Both the position numbers and the translations under genes were made by a program. Positions 60,430 through 64,000 of a stretch of DNA of 64,000 nt are shown one piece after another. Origin of the DNA: Dehalococcoidia bacterium (GTDB lineage: Bacteria > Chloroflexota > Dehalococcoidia > Dehalococcoidales > W498); NCBI GenBank assembly GCA_011170285.1, contig DUEE01000026.1:1-64000 (forward strand). The letters run 5' to 3'. Positions within the stretch are counted from its first letter, which is position 1; the number at the start of each line of letters is the position of its first letter. The notes under the pieces were generated by a model. That model did no database searches and was not told the origin of the DNA. It saw nothing but the letters and a program-made list of their open reading frames with translations.

Positions 60430-61023
60430 CTAGATTAACTCGATGAGCTTTTTTTCAAGCTCCGAATAATTCACGTCTCTTATCTCCAAAGATAAATTTA
60501 GGAATTCGGCTAGTTTCCCAGCCTGGAATATGAGGTCGGGGTCTTCTGGTTGCCGCACATAGAGCAATCTCCGGTAATGTTCAAAACAATATTTTCGCAT
60601 TTCCTGGTCATAGAGTTCCAATGGATTCATACAATATTCTTCAAAGTTTAGAATAAGTTCTTTTTCTAGAAAATAAGTTCCCGCAGTATCGTTAATAAGT
60701 TGCTGGAATAGCTCAGCACCGAGAAGCATTTCATAGCAGTAATGCCCGGGTACTTTGATAGCTCCGTGAAGTCGGCATAACTCACTTATGCCTGGGAAAC
60801 ATTCTCCATAAAGGCATATGACCCGCTCATTCCTTTTTTTAGCGTAAGCAATTACTTCTAGCAGGCGACCTTTTAGCTCTTGCGGCTTCAAATGTAGGTT
60901 GGGTGGTAAATAAGTTAAACGCAGTTCGGGATATCTCTCTCCCAGACGAATATGTTCAAGGGCTGGTTTGAAAACCGAGCAGGCAATGATGCGCGTCGGT
61001 CTTTTATTTGCCTCTCTTATTAT
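60430..61023 (-). CDS. DUF1638 protein, start codon not standard
   Basis: The family is found with corrinoid methyltransferases, often MttB-type. The N-terminus is read only upstream of any ATG: RIIACSVFKPALEHIRLGER, then YPELRLTYLPPNLHLKPQEL and RVICLYGECFPGISELC. GAGGAGG lies directly before two ATA codons (61023-61018), the only place for initiation; a TTG at 60891 would lose 44 or more residues. It follows the second mttB by a few bases. Function is unknown. Either ATA initiation or a point mutation of ATG is implied. Confidence 0.75.
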   Translation of the reverse strand: MIREANKRPTRIIACSVFKPALEHIRLGERYPELRLTYLPPNLHLKPQELKGRLLEVIAYAKKRNERVICLYGECFPGISELCRLHGAIKVPGHYCYEMLLGAELFQQLINDTAGTYFLEKELILNFEEYCMNPLELYDQEMRKYCFEHYRRLLYVRQPEDPDLIFQAGKLAEFLNLSLEIRDVNYSELEKKLIELI

Positions 61024-61030
61024 AACCTCC

Positions 61031-62467
61031 TCAAATATATTGGCTACCAGAAAAAGCTTTTTTTATATCGTCAATCAGGTCCACATCTAAGAGACCCTCT
61101 TCACTCTCTTCAAGGATTTTGCCAACTAGTTCATTGGCACGGCTTAACATGTCTGGATGCCCCATTTCCTCCCAGATGTCGAAGTTGCAACGCACCTGCA
61201 GGTTAGGATAAAAGAATTCGTCCATCATGTGGTTAATAGTATGCTCTTCAGCAACGAAATTTCCGCCGGGGCCAACTTGCTCGATTACATCGTAAGCTAA
61301 GGTATCTTCGTTCACTTTAATTCCCTGCAATACTCGCTGAGTCATTCCGATAATTTCATTGTCAATAACATACTGTTCGTAGGAGATGGAATTGCCCGAA
61401 TCAATCACTCCGGCCGTCAGGTGAATAAAGTCTGCCCCAGTCATTGCCACCGTCAGACTTGAAACACTTTTCTCGAAGCCAGCCTGGATATCAGGCCTTT
61501 TGGCTTCAGTTACCCCTCCGGAGGCATAAATGGGCAAGTTATAGAGCTTTGCCAATTGAACTGCGGCTGCATTCATCATTCCCATCTCCACTGAGCCCAT
61601 TGTAAATTCCATTTTTCGCAAATCCATGGTCGTAGCGACCGCGCCATATAGCACCTTGGCTCCTGGAGCAAAAACCTGAGCAATAGTGACTCCGGCTAAA
61701 GCTTCAGCATGCATTTGTGAAAGAGTCCCTGCCAGGGTAGCAGGAGCAGTGGCTCCGGCTATGGGCGCAGGTGCACAGGTAGTGGGAATACCATGGGTGA
61801 CGCAGAAACGGAGAATCTCCAGTGTTTCGGAATCAATAGTAAGAGGACTTATCGGGTTGGTTATTACCGAAACGAAGGGCTTTTCTCGAAGGCGTTCTTC
61901 TCCTCTGGCAATGATACTTGCAAGTTTCCACATCTGCTCGGCTCCATGCAGGTCGTCACAGCCCCCCATCACGTGTTTGGTGGTATGGTTGAGAGCGTAA
62001 TAGAAATCGAGCAGATGATAATTTGCCGGTTTTATGTCATGAGCCTGGCAGGCAATGATATAAAAGCGAATGTTATCTAATTTATCCACTAGGGCAGCAG
62101 TATTAGCCACATCCCTTAGCAGGGTGAGGCGATATCCGCCTGTTGACATATCGAGGATACGAAATACCCTTCCGCCGTTGCCGAAGTAGACATTACCTTC
62201 TCCCAGGTGAATGTCGTTTTTACCGTCACGGGAATAAAGGGTAAAGCACGAAGGTGCTCGACCTAGAACTTCATCAAGCCAGCCTTCTTCAAAGCGGACC
62301 CTTTGATTATCAGAATCAACCTTTGCCCCGGCTGCTTTCAGTATGTCTCGAAAGGCGCTGTCAGCAATCCTGACCCCAATGCGTTCCAGTATGCGCCGCC
62401 CCGTCTGGTCAATCTGTTTTAAATTTTCCTTGGTAAGTGGTCTGTAGAATGGCGAGCTGTCTCCCAT
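61031..62467 (-). CDS. MttB-family methyltransferase (non-pyrrolysine)
   Basis: This 478-residue protein is a TIM-barrel methyltransferase of the trimethylamine methyltransferase (MttB/MtgB) superfamily: ILERIGVRIADSAFRDILKAA, YFGNGGRVFRILDMSTGGYR, VISNPISPLTIDSETLEIL-type and GATAPATLAGTLSQMHAEALAG. There is no in-frame TAG, so no pyrrolysine, as in glycine-betaine or other quaternary amine enzymes. GGAG precedes the ATG. It is the second of two tandem mttB genes. The substrate is not predictable, and the corrinoid partner is not in this window. Confidence 0.88.
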   Translation of the reverse strand: MGDSSPFYRPLTKENLKQIDQTGRRILERIGVRIADSAFRDILKAAGAKVDSDNQRVRFEEGWLDEVLGRAPSCFTLYSRDGKNDIHLGEGNVYFGNGGRVFRILDMSTGGYRLTLLRDVANTAALVDKLDNIRFYIIACQAHDIKPANYHLLDFYYALNHTTKHVMGGCDDLHGAEQMWKLASIIARGEERLREKPFVSVITNPISPLTIDSETLEILRFCVTHGIPTTCAPAPIAGATAPATLAGTLSQMHAEALAGVTIAQVFAPGAKVLYGAVATTMDLRKMEFTMGSVEMGMMNAAAVQLAKLYNLPIYASGGVTEAKRPDIQAGFEKSVSSLTVAMTGADFIHLTAGVIDSGNSISYEQYVIDNEIIGMTQRVLQGIKVNEDTLAYDVIEQVGPGGNFVAEEHTINHMMDEFFYPNLQVRCNFDIWEEMGHPDMLSRANELVGKILEESEEGLLDVDLIDDIKKAFSGSQYI

Positions 62468-62481
62468 AGTTGAACTCCTTA

Positions 62482-63927
62482 TCAGTGCCCTTGGAGAACT
62501 CCAGCGATTTCCTGGAGTACTTCGGCAGGTTTAGGCTCTACCTGATGTTCGGAGAGGATTCTTCTTGCCTCAATATTGCAGCGCTTGTAAAGGTCTTTAG
62601 CTCCAGCTTCTTCCCAGGAATCGTAGCGAGAGCGATCTAAAAGCTTGGGCAGAAACTGGGCTTGCATAAAATACTTAAAGGTGTGATCATCCGTAAGAAA
62701 GATGGAACCAGGCCCCCCATTTATCACTCTCTCTATCGCCTCGAGAGCCAGCGTTTCATTATTAACAGGAATTCCCTCAGTGAAGAATCGGCTCATGGCT
62801 ACCAATTCGTTGACCATGGTTACCATCTCTAGCGAAGAGGTGCTTCCGTATTCTAGAAAACCTATATCGTGGATTAGGTTACAGCGAGAGAGCATAGCAC
62901 TCAGGATGGAGAACATGGCTTCGGCTCCTGCCTGAGCATCCATTACCTTGGCGTCTGAAGCTCCGGCAAAAGCCCAGATGGGCAGACCATAGACTTCATC
63001 ACGCATATCAGCGAGTGCCGCTTGGGTGAGACTCCACTCAGGACCACCATAGGAGACAACGGTGGATTTCATGTCCAGAACGCTGACATTGGGTCCAAAA
63101 AGGAAGGGCGACCCTTTGCCAGCCAGTTGATGAACTACCAGTCCTACCAGGTTTTCGGCGATTCCTAAAGCCATGGCTCCGGCAAGGGTTACCGGCGCTC
63201 CACCTCCAGCGTTGGAGCCAGAAGGAAGGCAGATGGGTATCTTCTTTTTGGCACAGAAAATGAGTTTTTCCACCACATTTTGGGGAAAGCGTAATGGACT
63301 GATTGGCTCGGAATAATTTAGAATAAATGGTTTGCTCCGGAGTTTATCTTCACCTCCTGCTACCAGGCAAGCCATCTCATAGATTTTAGCGATATCCTTA
63401 CCACTATCGGCAATGAATACAATAGGCTTGTTGGTATTTTTGACCATTTCAGCAAAAACATGAACGTAGATGTTCTCGACAGGAACGTCTTCAGGGTTAG
63501 CCATAGACATAGCAAAAGCGATGTTTTCCAACCCGTCAACTAGCTTAGCAAAATTGGCGACGTCTTTTAAGATAGCTCGACGGCGCTCACCAGTTCCCAA
63601 ATCCAGAGTAAAAGTGGCATCCGAACCTGTGCCATAGAAATGGTTTCCGTTTGTGAGAGGCATCGCTTTTTTGCCCTTGTGGTCATAGAGGGCAATCTGC
63701 CTGGGTGCTGACCCTAGGGCTTCTTTAACAAGGTGGCCGGGTAGCCTGACCCAATCATGGGAAATCTGGCAACCAGCGTTGGCGAGCATCTCCAGAGCAC
63801 CAGGGTGCTCCATCTTAAAGCCTATCTTTTCCAGGATTTTCAAAGCGGCAGTATGAATTGCTAACGCCTGTTCTCGGCTCAAAACCTTGAGTTGAGGTTG
63901 AAAAGTGGGGATATCTATCGGTTTCAT
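62482..63927 (-). CDS. MttB-family methyltransferase (non-pyrrolysine)
   Basis: The ATG at 63927 with GGAG upstream gives 481 residues; the frame extends to 63990 but that part is not needed. It has FKMEHPGALEMLANAGCQI, HFYGTGSDATFTLDLGTGER, NYSEPISPLRFPQNVVEKL and GGGAPVTLAGAMALGIAE. It is similar in plan to the next gene but clearly diverged, so the pair may act on different substrates or as a heteromer. There is no in-frame TAG. It is the first gene of this operon in the window; further genes may lie beyond the right edge. Confidence 0.88.
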   Translation of the reverse strand: MKPIDIPTFQPQLKVLSREQALAIHTAALKILEKIGFKMEHPGALEMLANAGCQISHDWVRLPGHLVKEALGSAPRQIALYDHKGKKAMPLTNGNHFYGTGSDATFTLDLGTGERRRAILKDVANFAKLVDGLENIAFAMSMANPEDVPVENIYVHVFAEMVKNTNKPIVFIADSGKDIAKIYEMACLVAGGEDKLRSKPFILNYSEPISPLRFPQNVVEKLIFCAKKKIPICLPSGSNAGGGAPVTLAGAMALGIAENLVGLVVHQLAGKGSPFLFGPNVSVLDMKSTVVSYGGPEWSLTQAALADMRDEVYGLPIWAFAGASDAKVMDAQAGAEAMFSILSAMLSRCNLIHDIGFLEYGSTSSLEMVTMVNELVAMSRFFTEGIPVNNETLALEAIERVINGGPGSIFLTDDHTFKYFMQAQFLPKLLDRSRYDSWEEAGAKDLYKRCNIEARRILSEHQVEPKPAEVLQEIAGVLQGH

Positions 63928-64000
63928 TTTTTCTCCTTTCCTTTTGAGCTGAGAATCACAATGCCTACCTTCGAATTTAAAGTATTCCAAGCAATTCCTT

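Noticed and set aside
61031..63927. Pyrrolysine-containing MttB
   Set aside because: Both frames are open with no in-frame TAG, and no pyl genes are in the window.

Overview
The window looks like a chromosomal segment of an anaerobic Chloroflexota, most likely class Dehalococcoidia. This is inferred from gene families and gene order, not from a marker-gene search. Signs are an IMP dehydrogenase of the short GuaB3 type, an alanine-glyoxylate-type aminotransferase directly upstream of serA, pyrF followed by a DUF951 gene, a class-I MetG with KLSSS in place of KMSKS, and corrinoid methyltransferase clusters. No rRNA and no CRISPR array were seen. Two tRNA genes are present: Thr-CGT at the left and Pro-GGG near 32.5 kb.

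Region 1 (about 462-17200) is an integrated genetic element bounded by a perfect 37-bp direct repeat that is the 5' half of the tRNA-Thr gene. It carries a tyrosine integrase whose last codons and stop lie inside the tRNA, a divergent regulatory pair (XRE repressor and AlpA-like wHTH), a primase-helicase, small zinc-binding and HTH proteins, a candidate small terminase, a 2207-residue virion-type polyvalent protein, a secreted protein, and three separate repeat arrays that look like protein-binding iterons. No capsid, portal, large terminase or tail gene is visible. The layout resembles a phage satellite (PICI-like) more than a complete prophage. This is the part of the window I regard as most likely undescribed.

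Region 2 (17.2-44.3 kb) is mostly housekeeping: ribF-tyrS, aminotransferase-serA, a Fur regulator with a visible Fur box over its own promoter, pyrD, a degenerate HD-GYP protein, a set of membrane glycosyltransferases (GT87-like, GT39-like, DPM1-GtrA), pyrF-DUF951, folC, a truncated response regulator, guaB3, an Rrf2 regulator, rsmI, metG and a polyprenyl synthetase. Several decayed genes lie between them: dinB, a trehalose-synthase-type glycosyltransferase, a mutator-type transposase and a GT39 tail duplication.

Region 3 (44.4-53.1 kb) is a methanol-type methyltransferase locus. ramA and an unknown gene run rightward. mtaA, mtaB, mtaC, a CobW GTPase, an AmiS/UreI-like membrane protein and a miniature CdhE/AcsC-like protein run leftward. 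mtaA and ramA each have a sigma70-type promoter with both hexamers matching consensus. An intact IS256-family element with a 9-bp target duplication sits 16 bp beyond the mtaA -35 box.

Region 4 (54.6-64 kb) has ftsH, rsfS, ndk and a decayed serine recombinase. It ends in a second methyltransferase cluster: two MttB-family genes without an in-frame TAG, a DUF1638 protein with no standard start codon, and a corrinoid reductive activator (2Fe-2S plus ASKHA) fused to a CBS pair. Together regions 3 and 4 suggest growth on methanol and on quaternary amines or other methylated compounds, with methyl groups passed through corrinoid proteins to a C1 pathway. The methyl acceptor cannot be read from this sequence.
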